A stretch of 64,000 bases of DNA from Paenibacillus tengchongensis (lineage in GTDB: Bacteria > Bacillota > Bacilli > Paenibacillales > Paenibacillaceae). Shown one piece after another: positions 17,912-26,610 of this stretch (within the stretch, counting starts at the first letter, position 1; every line of letters begins with the position of its first letter). The position numbers and the translations under genes were made by a program. The stretch is taken from positions 62,001 to 126,000 of the forward strand of contig NZ_WACP01000018.1 in NCBI RefSeq assembly GCF_008973665.1. The letters run 5' to 3'. A model generated the notes under the pieces. The model was not told where the DNA came from. It saw only the letters and a list, made by a program, of their open reading frames with translations, and searched no databases.

Positions 17912-18790
17912 CTAATTCGCCTTCGCGAGCTTCGCGGCGCGAACCGATGACGTTGCATAGACGACGAGCGCTGTCCAGATGAGCGCGAAGCCGATCAGCA
18001 GAACCGGCGAGACCGATTCCTTAAACACAAATACGCTCAGCAATAGCATGATCGTCGGCCCGATATATTGGACGAAGCCGAGCGTGGACAGCGGCATCCG
18101 GGCGGCCGCCCGCGCAAAGAACAGCAGCGGCAGGGCCGTAACCACACCGGAGAGCAGCAGCCCAATCAGCATGGACGGAGATAGCGTCCAAGCCGTCGAC
18201 TCTCCTGCAGCCGCCAGATAGATCCAGTAGCCGAGCGCGATGGGCAGTACTACAGCCGTCTCCGACAGCAAGCCTACGGAAGCGTCCTGCACCATTTTCT
18301 TCTTGGCCAGGCCGTACAGGCCGAACGTCGTCGCCAGCGAGATCGAGATCCACGGGAAGCGCCCGTAGTCAATGGCGATGATGAGCACCGCCGCGCTGGC
18401 AATCGCGATTGCGAGCCACTGGCCGCGGTTTGGCTTCTCATGAAGGAAGACAACCGCCAGCAACACGTTCAGGAGCGGATTTAAATAATAGCCGATGCTT
18501 GTCTCAACGACATGCCCGTTGTTGACCGCCCAGATGAAGATGAGCCAGTTCGCAGCGATCAGCAGTCCGCTGGCGGCAAGTGACAGCAGCTGTGAACGGC
18601 TGGCCGCAATCCGCTTCATGTCTCCCCAGCGGCGCTGGACGGCAACGAGAATCCCCATGAAGACGAACGACCAGACCACCCGGTGCGACAGAATCTCGCC
18701 TGCCGGCACATCATTGAACAGCTTCCAATACAGCGGGAGAACCCCCCACATGATATACGCAAGAATAGCGTTGACCAACCCGTTGTTCAT
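17912..18790 (-). CDS. rarD: RarD/EamA-family membrane permease
   Basis: A ten-helix drug/metabolite-transporter protein of 292 residues. I use the ATG at 18790 (MNNGLVNAILAYIMWGVLPL) because AGAAGAGGGG, its ribosome site, lies inside the longer reading. Signature stretches: YWKLFNDVPAGEILSHRVVW, GYYLNPLLNVLLAVVFLHEK and GFVQYIGPTIMLLLSVFVFK, all typical of RarD (named from chloramphenicol sensitivity). Substrate unknown. It is monocistronic as far as the flanks show. Confidence 0.9.
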   Translation of the reverse strand: MNNGLVNAILAYIMWGVLPLYWKLFNDVPAGEILSHRVVWSFVFMGILVAVQRRWGDMKRIAASRSQLLSLAASGLLIAANWLIFIWAVNNGHVVETSIGYYLNPLLNVLLAVVFLHEKPNRGQWLAIAIASAAVLIIAIDYGRFPWISISLATTFGLYGLAKKKMVQDASVGLLSETAVVLPIALGYWIYLAAAGESTAWTLSPSMLIGLLLSGVVTALPLLFFARAAARMPLSTLGFVQYIGPTIMLLLSVFVFKESVSPVLLIGFALIWTALVVYATSSVRAAKLAKAN

Positions 18791-18904
18791 GTTCAGATCC
18801 CCTCTTCTCAACTCTATAACTGAACGGATTATACGCCTCGATCCGCGTTAAGTAAAGGGCAATACGCAAAGACTGGAATCTCTTTTTAAAAATAATACAG
18901 GTAG

Positions 18905-21091
18905 CTATTGCGGCGTTACTGCGGAGACCTCGAACTCCGTGCCGGCATCCCCGGCGAACACTAGGGTTCCTCCCGCAGGCAGTTCGACCTGCTCCTTGCC
19001 TCCGATGACACTGAAGTAGACACAGGTTCCCTTGGCATCATATACGGCGTAGGAAGCGTTCGGAGACATGCTCACCTTAAGCATCTTGCCCCCGTCTTTG
19101 TCGCTTATCGCATACCACCTGGCGTATCCGTTGGGCGGAATCGTAACGGTTGTCTTCTTGGCGAAGTTAAAAGGCTTCACGGCATCCTCGTTCACTAAGA
19201 GGATGCCCCCCGTCTCCAGGTATTCAACGCCGTCTTGTGTAAAGAACGTAAGGCCTGTGAGATCCCGTCCGTTCGATCCCGGAATTTGCAATTCGGAGAC
19301 GGCCGTATCCGGGCCGGTGATCCGCTTATCCAGCACGTACCCCGGCAGTTGTTTCGACACATGGAGTGGGCTGGATGCCGACACCAAATAAGCGAGCGAC
19401 GTATACTTCTCAGTCAGGAGATAATATTTCTTTCCGTCGCGCTGCATCCATGCTTCCAGGGTCTCTGCCGGAAGATCTTGGGGCTGGAGCTTCTCGGCGC
19501 TGTACATGGATATCGCCGTTTGCCCAAGACCCGGCACTACAGCGTATTGACGAAGCCATAGGTAGGTACGGCCGTTCTCCTCCGTCACAAAGCTGATCAT
19601 CGTATCCCCTTCCGCATTCCGGAATGTGCCGTCCGCCGAATACCAGTACATTTGAACTGAATTACCGGATGGCTGCTCCGAAGTAACGGACATGATGCCG
19701 CCTTCGGCAATATCTATGTTCATTGTTGTACCACTTGCGCCATAAATACCTGAATACTGCAGCACGGACTCCGGCATTTCCGCCTTTACCGGTGCCCCAT
19801 ATGACTTCTCAGTCTTGAATTCAGCAATGGCCCCTTTCTCCTTCAGCGCCTGAAGCAGAATTTCGTTCGCCAGAAGCTGATTGTACGTGCTGCTCCCGCC
19901 GGAAGTGACAACTGCTGCCGCCATGTCCTGCTCGGGAAGCACCACGAGCGACGCGTGAGAGAGAGCAACGTCCCCGCCCTTGGTCAACGCCTTCATTCCG
20001 TATTCGCTGAAGGGATACAGATGGACACTGTCCCAGCCTAGTCCGTATTCCACGGAGTTGTCCGCATCATCAGGCCACAAGGGTGTCTTGTACTCGTCCT
20101 GTGCCGTGGCCGCAGCCGATGTACCGGCTAATACTTCTTCCGCACCTCCCGTAAAAACAATTGAGAACCGGGCCAAATCCTCCGCCGTAGAATAGATGCC
20201 TCCAGTTCCGATCACGTTAAGCGTCTCGCCCGGAAGTTGCCCTGTAAGTGTAGGATAATAGAGTCCCGCCATCTTCGCATTATCCGGAGAATCAAGCGGT
20301 GTCTTCGTATTGGTCATACCCAATGGTTCCGTAATATAACGGTGGATATAAGAGGTGAAGTCCAGGCCGCTGACCTGCTCGACCAGAATCTCGGCCAGCG
20401 TAAATCCGTCATTGCAGTAGACCGAATAAGCTCCCGGGTCTGCTTTCAAGGTTTGAGCGGACAGCTGCTTCAGCAGTGTGTCGTGGGCATAAGTATCGTT
20501 ATCTTCAAATAAATAGGCATTCGTAAACGATGAGCCCTTCAGCCCGGAGGAATGATTCAACAGCATGCGCGGCGTAATCTGCTTGTAGCGCTCATCCTTC
20601 ATCGTAAACCCGGGGATATACTGGACGACCGGCGTGTCGAGACTGATTTCCCCTTGATCGGCCAGCTGCATAACGGCAACCGTGGTAAACATTTTACTCG
20701 TCGAGCCGATTCCGTACATCGTGTCTTTCGTGAGCGGACGCTGTCCCTGCTCATCATTCTTGCCGAATTGGCCGGATACGATGATGCGGCCCTGATCGAT
20801 AAGGGCATATTGCACACTGTTCGTACCATAGGTTGTCGTGAGGAGCTCGGCTTTCTCCCGTGCAGCTTTCATGGTGAATTCGTATGTAATCTTAGCCTCG
20901 TTAGCAGGCGAGTCCATTTCCGCCGTTGAAACGGTTCCCGGAGCAGTATTTGACCCGATCACTTCAATTTCAGATGCATTCAGTGCCTCTGCAATGTTCT
21001 GCATCTCTTCCACGGGTGTGTTGTCGTCACAGCCAGTTAGCAACAGACACAGAATGAACACAGCCAAGATGATCCGCCGGCTTTTGAACAT
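18905..21091 (-). CDS. Lipoprotein serine hydrolase, class C beta-lactamase fold
   Basis: A 728-residue exported protein with a lipobox (LLLTGC at residues 17-22). The catalytic domain, about residues 80-420, shows the S-x-x-K motif in YGIGSTSKMFTTVAVMQLAD, the Y-x-N motif in SVYCNDGFTLAEILVEQVSG and the third-motif region GGDVALSHASLVVLPEQD. The last 300 residues are beta-rich with no family I recognise and may be a substrate or wall-binding part. It is the last gene of a GntR/DUF5808/hydrolase operon (30-base gap upstream). Possible roles are a penicillin-binding-protein-like esterase or D-amino-acid peptidase acting on the cell envelope. True beta-lactamase activity is not implied. Confidence 0.85.
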   Translation of the reverse strand: MFKSRRIILAVFILCLLLTGCDDNTPVEEMQNIAEALNASEIEVIGSNTAPGTVSTAEMDSPANEAKITYEFTMKAAREKAELLTTTYGTNSVQYALIDQGRIIVSGQFGKNDEQGQRPLTKDTMYGIGSTSKMFTTVAVMQLADQGEISLDTPVVQYIPGFTMKDERYKQITPRMLLNHSSGLKGSSFTNAYLFEDNDTYAHDTLLKQLSAQTLKADPGAYSVYCNDGFTLAEILVEQVSGLDFTSYIHRYITEPLGMTNTKTPLDSPDNAKMAGLYYPTLTGQLPGETLNVIGTGGIYSTAEDLARFSIVFTGGAEEVLAGTSAAATAQDEYKTPLWPDDADNSVEYGLGWDSVHLYPFSEYGMKALTKGGDVALSHASLVVLPEQDMAAAVVTSGGSSTYNQLLANEILLQALKEKGAIAEFKTEKSYGAPVKAEMPESVLQYSGIYGASGTTMNIDIAEGGIMSVTSEQPSGNSVQMYWYSADGTFRNAEGDTMISFVTEENGRTYLWLRQYAVVPGLGQTAISMYSAEKLQPQDLPAETLEAWMQRDGKKYYLLTEKYTSLAYLVSASSPLHVSKQLPGYVLDKRITGPDTAVSELQIPGSNGRDLTGLTFFTQDGVEYLETGGILLVNEDAVKPFNFAKKTTVTIPPNGYARWYAISDKDGGKMLKVSMSPNASYAVYDAKGTCVYFSVIGGKEQVELPAGGTLVFAGDAGTEFEVSAVTPQ

Positions 21092-21120
21092 TTGAAATCC
21101 CCCTTCAGCTGTAGCCTTTT

Positions 21121-22197
21121 TTATCTAAGAATAGGCCAAATCAAGATCAACTCGATTACCGGGATGGCTAACGTCGCGGCCACGATGAGTATACCGCGGC
21201 GGTTGGCCATATTGATCGTCCAGCCGAAGCCGTTAATGTTCGGAACGATCAACGCCGGATCTTCCGGATTTACATAGATGCCGAGCCACTTCCAGTGTCT
21301 CTCCTCCATCGACGGAACGTCCTTTATCTGATCAATGCCTTGGATTCGCAGGTACAGCATGACGCCGAACAGTACCGAGAAGAGGGCTGCACAGAGCAAA
21401 ATGCCGGAGAGCATGAGCAAATCTCCCTTCCAGCCGTACAACGCTATGCCTTGCGCAACCCCATAGAATATAACCATTAGGAGCGAAGCACCCCAAGCCA
21501 GAATGGAATGGATTCTCTTGTGCTTTAGCTGTTTCTTTAGCGAACCTTCCCGGTCCTCGGGATCCAGCGATGTCCTTACACGGCTGATCAGCACATGATA
21601 GCAGAGGAACACGGTGATATTTAGCGCCTGCACCATGTTCAGTATGAACACGACCCACACGGATTTGTTAAAGAGAAAATTCCCGAGAATCAACCATTGC
21701 GGAATCGCATCCCACCTCGCAACAGCAAAGAAGATGCATAGCGCCATCACGGCGGCATTTGCCGAATACCACCATGGGCTTAGCACCGCGCTATGCTTCC
21801 ATCCGGCCGCAAGGCTTGCTGCGCGCTTCCTCTGCACAATAATCTCCCAGCCTCTGGCTGCCTTCAAGCGCTGCGCGGACCTCCGGCTGATCCACATAGT
21901 GAAGCCTGAGGCAATAATGGAAAGCAGGATCGCTGCCGTCCAAATCAGGAGACCCCGCGCCGGTTGGTGTCGCAACCATAACCAGCAGGCCCCCGCGCCG
22001 ATGACGAAGGCACAGCCGCCGGTAAGCACAGCGTAATTCCGGCGGATGGCACGGACGGCAGGGTCCTGCAGAGACTCCGCAGGCAGCACAATGCCGAACA
22101 GCACGGTCCGCAATCCTAGATAGGACTGTAAGCTAAGCATCAGCCCAATCATCAAATAAATGCTGGATATCATCATTACTGGTCCTTGTGCCAACAT
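21121..22197 (-). CDS. DUF5808-domain multi-helix membrane protein
   Basis: A 358-residue membrane protein with about seven to nine helices (SIYLMIGLMLSLQSYLGLRT; LLIWTAAILLSIIASGFTMW; ILIVAATLAIPVIELILIWP). Near the C-terminus it has WKWLGIYVNPEDPALIVPNI then GFGWTINMANRRG, the DUF5808 signature. Its ATG overlaps the stop of the GntR gene (TAATG), showing translational coupling. Function unknown. Relatives occur with small GntR/YtrA-type regulators and transport or envelope-stress genes. Confidence 0.8.
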   Translation of the reverse strand: MLAQGPVMMISSIYLMIGLMLSLQSYLGLRTVLFGIVLPAESLQDPAVRAIRRNYAVLTGGCAFVIGAGACWLWLRHQPARGLLIWTAAILLSIIASGFTMWISRRSAQRLKAARGWEIIVQRKRAASLAAGWKHSAVLSPWWYSANAAVMALCIFFAVARWDAIPQWLILGNFLFNKSVWVVFILNMVQALNITVFLCYHVLISRVRTSLDPEDREGSLKKQLKHKRIHSILAWGASLLMVIFYGVAQGIALYGWKGDLLMLSGILLCAALFSVLFGVMLYLRIQGIDQIKDVPSMEERHWKWLGIYVNPEDPALIVPNINGFGWTINMANRRGILIVAATLAIPVIELILIWPILR

Positions 22198-22595
22198 TAT
22201 TCCCCCCCGCGGTTCGTAATCATCGCCCGGTACACCGCCCTGCTCTCCTGCGCGAATACCTCTTCCGCCATGCCCCGTACCGCAGCCGCCGCCGCAAGCG
22301 ACCGCAACTGCCGCCGGAGCTTCTCCTCGAACGCCTCCGTCACGCCAGGCATCCCGTCCGGTTGAACGATAACGCCCTTCTTCCGGTGTACTTGAAGCAA
22401 GCCCTCCTGCTTAAGCAAATTGTAGGCTTTATTAACGGTATGGAGGTTGATCCCGAGGTCCTCCGCCAAGCTGCGGATCGATGGAAGCGGATCCCCCGGC
22501 TGCAAGACACCGGAAGCGATCCCTTCGACGATTTGGTCAACCAGTTGTGTATAAATCGGCGTTTCCGATTGCAGATCGAGCTCAATGAACAACAT
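22197..22595 (-). CDS. GntR-family regulator, YtrA subfamily
   Basis: A 132-residue regulator: winged helix at the N-terminus (SETPIYTQLVDQIVEGIASG, LPSIRSLAEDLGINLHTVNK, AYNLLKQEGLLQVHRKKGVI) and only a short C-terminal dimerisation tail of about 55 residues, which is the YtrA-type size. It heads the operon with the membrane protein and the serine hydrolase and should repress it. A perfect dyad at 22659-22679 lies 64 bases upstream of the start and is the likely operator. Confidence 0.92.
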   Translation of the reverse strand: MLFIELDLQSETPIYTQLVDQIVEGIASGVLQPGDPLPSIRSLAEDLGINLHTVNKAYNLLKQEGLLQVHRKKGVIVQPDGMPGVTEAFEEKLRRQLRSLAAAAAVRGMAEEVFAQESRAVYRAMITNRGGE

Positions 22596-22658
22596 GATCC
22601 CTCCTTATGGCCGCAGCTGCGCTCCGGCGTTCCATATCCAACCAACCCCTCGTTTGTT

Positions 22659-22679
22659 TGTTATATTACATGTATAACA
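22659..22679. promoter_or_regulatory. Candidate GntR (YtrA-type) operator
   Basis: Perfect inverted arms TGTTATA and TATAACA are separated by 7 bases, with an inner TACATGTA. It sits in the only untranslated space ahead of the GntR gene, consistent with autorepression. Confidence 0.55.
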
Positions 22680-22727
22680 CAAATAACAATATTACTCAAG
22701 AATTCAGTTGAAAAAAATCCCAAAACA

Positions 22728-22757
22728 AAGACAACCGATCATGCGACCGGCTGTCTT
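22728..22757 (-). terminator. Rho-independent terminator of the small lipoprotein gene
   Basis: AAGACAGCCGGTC and GATCGGTTGTCTT (minus strand) pair with one G-U and are followed by TTGTTTTGGGATTTTTTT. Confidence 0.8.
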
Positions 22758-22800
22758 CATGGTTTATTCGACTGTCGAACTTGCATTGATTAAACAACAG

Positions 22801-23445
22801 CTACTTGAAATAGCCGTATATCGCATCCGGCAGTTTACTTTCAAGGTGAGTTAGCCCGAATTGCCCGTTCTTTTCCATAATCCCGTAGTTATGGCCTAAT
22901 ACATGATCACCAACAAATAGAACGGTGTATTGGGGGGCGTCTTCAAATGAAAATTCATTGTATGCCCCATGCTGTTCAAATAACTGGAGAAAAGCATTTG
23001 CCTCTTCTCCCTTCAATTCTCTGAACAATTCACCCGCCTTATAAATTTGGATGTGACTCACGGCTTGATCTTCAATTTCCGGGTAGTAAGATTCCCCGTC
23101 CCCCTCATAGCGGACATAGACGAGATAACCGGTAACATTGGTTAACATCCCGGCATCCTTGCTATCGGTTTTTACAACAACCACATTGTGTTCCGGGTAA
23201 TCAGGAAGCGAGTACACAGAGGTGCCTTCCGGCACTACAGTTCCCAGCTCAACTTCACCGATTTCCTCGATTCCCGCAGGGTCCACTAACGCTAACTCCC
23301 AAGCATTTACATAATGCTTATCTCCTACGTTAATGAAATCAGCATAAGACGATTCGGATGACACAGCAGGAGTGTTTGAAAATAAATCTGAGGCAGAACA
23401 GCCAGTCATTACGATCAGCAGCAGGCACAGCAAAGTTTTTTTCAT
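22801..23445 (-). CDS. Predicted lipoprotein of unknown function
   Basis: A 214-residue protein with a short signal peptide and lipobox (MKKTLLCLLLIVMTGCSAS). No family recognised. The body is acidic and beta-rich (VELGTVVPEGTSVYSLPDYP, HNVVVVKTDSKDAGMLTNVT, TGYLVYVRYEGDGESYYPEI) and ends with LPDAIYGYFK. It has its own terminator, and about 90 bases separate it from the amidase operon end, so it appears monocistronic. Confidence 0.75.
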   Translation of the reverse strand: MKKTLLCLLLIVMTGCSASDLFSNTPAVSSESSYADFINVGDKHYVNAWELALVDPAGIEEIGEVELGTVVPEGTSVYSLPDYPEHNVVVVKTDSKDAGMLTNVTGYLVYVRYEGDGESYYPEIEDQAVSHIQIYKAGELFRELKGEEANAFLQLFEQHGAYNEFSFEDAPQYTVLFVGDHVLGHNYGIMEKNGQFGLTHLESKLPDAIYGYFK

Positions 23446-23536
23446 CAGATCACCTCTAACATTTAACGCAAAACATGCACTAACTGTTGCGCTAAATATC
23501 GCATGTCATCTCCGATTCTGAGGTACCTCACAGCTC

Positions 23537-25564
23537 TTATGAAAGATTAAGGAAGGGCAGCGGTAATGTTTTGCTTTGCACATAAGATTGTCCGTCCGCA
23601 TGTGCACAGAGTAACAGGAGATTCAGCGTACGGGTTACCTGATTACAGTCCATCAGAAAAGGAGCTATCGGAACGGAGGCCTCCCATAGATTCCCCCGCT
23701 TCTCTACTACAGCTTTCACACCATTCACATAAAGCTTGATTTCTGCATGGCTTCCCGGCTCCGGAAGCTCACCTTCCACCTTCAGCGTATTCCCTTGTAT
23801 CCTCGTAGTCATGTTTGTACCCTCTTTAACGCCAAACACGCGATTAATTATAGGGAACCCCCTCCCTTGGGAGTAATACACCACCTCACCCTGCAGTGCC
23901 GGAGTCCGCAATGGTGCACGTCTATTACGTGTAGCTTGCTCATAGGCATAGGCGCAGCGGATCAGTTCATTATCACTGTATGCCGCTCCCATCATCGTCA
24001 GATTGACCGGCATGCCTGAATCCTCCATGATCCCCATGCAGACAGACATGCTGGGAATACCCAGATGGCGCATCAGATGATTCGTATTGGAGAAAAAATT
24101 GCCGTTCTCCCAGGCTTCATCATACGCTGTTTCATCCTTATCCGCGTCGGCCCTGCCAATGTTGCAGTTGGCTGGAAACACCATCAGGTCGAGTCCCTGC
24201 CGGGTCATCCACTCCTCAAAATCCGCTTTACGGATGGCTTCCAGTCCCCGCAGCGCCTCAGCAAAGCCGGGCAAAGCATCGAGCGGCTGTATGCCCCGGC
24301 GGATCATTTCGATATTTTCTGCATAACGGGCATTATTCCGTCCCCGCCGCTCATCCACGGAGTCTCTTGGATTTGGGAAGACCGTAGCGGGATCTACTTC
24401 AGACCAGGAAGGATAATGGGGATCGCCGACGCTCTGCAGAAACATCTCGGCAGCATACGGATTCAGATAATCCCACTCCCGGATCATCCATCCCGGTGGA
24501 AGCATCCCCCGCTCCTCCATAGGCTTAAGCAGAATCGGATCCTGATCGTACTGTTTCAGCAGCGGCAGATCAACTTCCACAACCTCGGCACCCAGCTGCT
24601 CCAAAGCCTTCACGGCTGATTCCCACAGCTTCAGAATGGATGGACGGATATGAATGGGGGTTTCGGTGTCTTTTCCAATGTATAGCTTAGGAACGCCCAG
24701 CCGTTTGCCGCGCAGCGCCTCCTTGTCCTTCAATGAAAGATACGTTTCGGGCCGTATCCCGCTTACTCCAGGCAAGCCGACTGCCGTCTGTGCCCTCCAG
24801 AAATCCCCTGCCGTAACCGGGTCTTCGACCGCGATTACATCAAGCACATGCAGCAGGTCATCTACAGACCGGGTATGCGGAACAACCACATCCCTTACCG
24901 GAAAAAGCGGCCAGTTGCCGCGGATGGAAAGCACCCCCCGGGACGGTGTATAGGCCACCAAGCCATTATTCGAGGCAGGCGATCTGCCTGAGGATACCGT
25001 CTCCTCGGCCATCCCGAATACCGCCAGATTGGCTGCAGTCGATACACCTGAGCCGTTCGAGGAGCCTGAGAACCAGGCCGCAGGCAGATAGTCTTTGTTA
25101 TACGGGCTTTCTGCACGGCCGTAGAGACCCCGCTGCATACCGCCAGCCGCCATCGGCGGCATATTGGTTTTGCCAATCAGGACACCTCCGGCCTCGCGGA
25201 GCTTCTGGACCATGAAGCAGTCTACTCCGGCCGTCAGGTTCGCAAAGGCGGGCGAGCCTGCGGCAACCGTAAGCCCTTTGACCATATAGCTGTCTTTTAC
25301 CGTGAAGGGAATGCCGTGCAGCGGCCCGAGAATGACGCCTTCGGCACGCAGGCGGTCCATGGCGGCAGCTTCCTCCAAGACATCCGGATTCATCACTGGA
25401 ATCGAGTTCAAGCGGATGCCGTTCCGGTCGTAATGGTAGATCCGGTTGAGATACATAACGGTCAATTCCACACTGGTCAATGCGCCTGCCTGCATAGCGG
25501 CTTGGATTTGGTCAATGGTAGCCTCTGTTAATTGAAACAGGTGTTGAGGCTCTGTAATGGTCAT
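23537..25564 (-). CDS. Amidase-signature family hydrolase
   Basis: A 675-residue enzyme hydrolysing an amide bond through a Ser-cisSer-Lys triad. Lys is in GIPFTVKDSYMVKGLTVAAG, cis-Ser in AAWFSGSSNGSGVSTAANLA and the nucleophile Ser in AEETVSSGRSPASNNGLVAY. The Gly normally before the nucleophile is Ser here. The catalytic domain ends near residue 590. An additional 85-residue C-terminal beta domain (TTRIQGNTLKVEGELPEPGS) is unusual. The gene is 18 bases after an amidinohydrolase gene, downstream of an amino-acid permease. A route in which an amino-acid amide or guanidino compound is imported, deiminated and deamidated is plausible but unproven. Confidence 0.85.
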   Translation of the reverse strand: MTITEPQHLFQLTEATIDQIQAAMQAGALTSVELTVMYLNRIYHYDRNGIRLNSIPVMNPDVLEEAAAMDRLRAEGVILGPLHGIPFTVKDSYMVKGLTVAAGSPAFANLTAGVDCFMVQKLREAGGVLIGKTNMPPMAAGGMQRGLYGRAESPYNKDYLPAAWFSGSSNGSGVSTAANLAVFGMAEETVSSGRSPASNNGLVAYTPSRGVLSIRGNWPLFPVRDVVVPHTRSVDDLLHVLDVIAVEDPVTAGDFWRAQTAVGLPGVSGIRPETYLSLKDKEALRGKRLGVPKLYIGKDTETPIHIRPSILKLWESAVKALEQLGAEVVEVDLPLLKQYDQDPILLKPMEERGMLPPGWMIREWDYLNPYAAEMFLQSVGDPHYPSWSEVDPATVFPNPRDSVDERRGRNNARYAENIEMIRRGIQPLDALPGFAEALRGLEAIRKADFEEWMTRQGLDLMVFPANCNIGRADADKDETAYDEAWENGNFFSNTNHLMRHLGIPSMSVCMGIMEDSGMPVNLTMMGAAYSDNELIRCAYAYEQATRNRRAPLRTPALQGEVVYYSQGRGFPIINRVFGVKEGTNMTTRIQGNTLKVEGELPEPGSHAEIKLYVNGVKAVVEKRGNLWEASVPIAPFLMDCNQVTRTLNLLLLCAHADGQSYVQSKTLPLPFLNLS

Positions 25565-25582
25565 TGTCTGATCTCCCCCTGT

Positions 25583-26560
25583 TCAGCTTCTGTTCAGCGG
25601 CTGGGTGCTGCACCGGAAGGAACCGCCGAAGCTTCTGGTAATGGCATAATCAACGGCTTCCACCTTAATGCCTCTGCGCTCCAGTTGTTCGCCTAAATGG
25701 CCGAATGCCGGGTCCAGAACATATACCGACTCATTGATCGGCAGCCCGTTCGTAGCCAGCAAGGAAGTCTCCGCTTTCGTGACCGGTATCTTGTCCCATG
25801 TACGGAGCATTTCAGGAATGCCGTCGAGGAACACAGCTTCACAGGCAATCATCAGACCTTCCCGCACGAGTCCCATGGCACAGTCCAAGTGCAGCACACC
25901 TGACTTCAGGCGTACCAGCTCAACGGTATAGCCGAACGGTGTCAACAGTTTACGGAGCCATTCCGCACCGAAGCGGTTGGAAGCCAGACCCGAGGAACCG
26001 ACAAACACATGCTTGCCCAGAACAATGACATCCCCGCCTTCAAGAAACGGGCCTGCTCCCAGCGTAAGGTCCTCTTTGTCCGCAACCTCCGGCTGCGGAA
26101 CCGCGACGTACAGACAATCGGCCGGCATCACCTGCTGCTTCATAATCTCACGGACGGGCAGCACCTCCTGGCGGCGGTGCCGGAAACGCAGCGAGCCCTC
26201 CACAACCGCATGGCCAACCGTAAAGAAGGGATCACGTACGAAAAAATTGCTGTAGCCTTCTGCGCGGCATGTCTCTTTCTCCGCTTCTGTCAGCCTGCGG
26301 GGATGGAGCACCTCGACACCATAACGCTGCAGTACCTGTTCAAAGCTCCGGCGTTCCGCCTCCCACCGGGCCTGCCGCTCCGGGTAGCTCTCGGCGTGAT
26401 TTCTTCCGGGCTGATCCCGGAATAGGGCCTGGGCCTCCTGTGTCAGAAACTCCGAGTCCATTGCGCTCAGCGGCCGTTCCGGCGTTGCAAACTCAGACTC
26501 GGCCAATACCACACGCCGAAGCGGGGCAAATTCACTCTCAACGTAGATTTCCTGCTGCAT
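25583..26560 (-). CDS. Arginine-deiminase-superfamily amidinohydrolase
   Basis: A 325-residue guanidino-group-modifying enzyme. I choose the second of two adjacent ATGs (26560): AAGGAG is 6 bases upstream, and the longer frame has no site. Superfamily motifs: SNFFVRDPFFTVGHAVVEGS, GAGPFLEGGDVIVLGKHVFV, the His region SGVLHLDCAMGLVREGLMIA and a C-terminal Cys nucleophile in SFGGSFRCSTQPLNRS. That order (FxxRD, ExGD, HxD, C) fits arginine deiminase, dimethylarginine hydrolase or amidinotransferase-like enzymes. I cannot separate these by eye. It sits between the permease and amidase genes. Confidence 0.85.
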   Translation of the reverse strand: MQQEIYVESEFAPLRRVVLAESEFATPERPLSAMDSEFLTQEAQALFRDQPGRNHAESYPERQARWEAERRSFEQVLQRYGVEVLHPRRLTEAEKETCRAEGYSNFFVRDPFFTVGHAVVEGSLRFRHRRQEVLPVREIMKQQVMPADCLYVAVPQPEVADKEDLTLGAGPFLEGGDVIVLGKHVFVGSSGLASNRFGAEWLRKLLTPFGYTVELVRLKSGVLHLDCAMGLVREGLMIACEAVFLDGIPEMLRTWDKIPVTKAETSLLATNGLPINESVYVLDPAFGHLGEQLERRGIKVEAVDYAITRSFGGSFRCSTQPLNRS

Positions 26561-26610
26561 CATTAGCTCCTTTTTGATGAAGTACTTGAGTTTCAGTTCA
26601 GTGCCAGGGT

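Noticed and set aside
22188..22793. 201-residue plus-strand frame opposite the GntR gene
   Set aside because: It is antisense to a clear GntR gene and runs through its promoter and a terminator.
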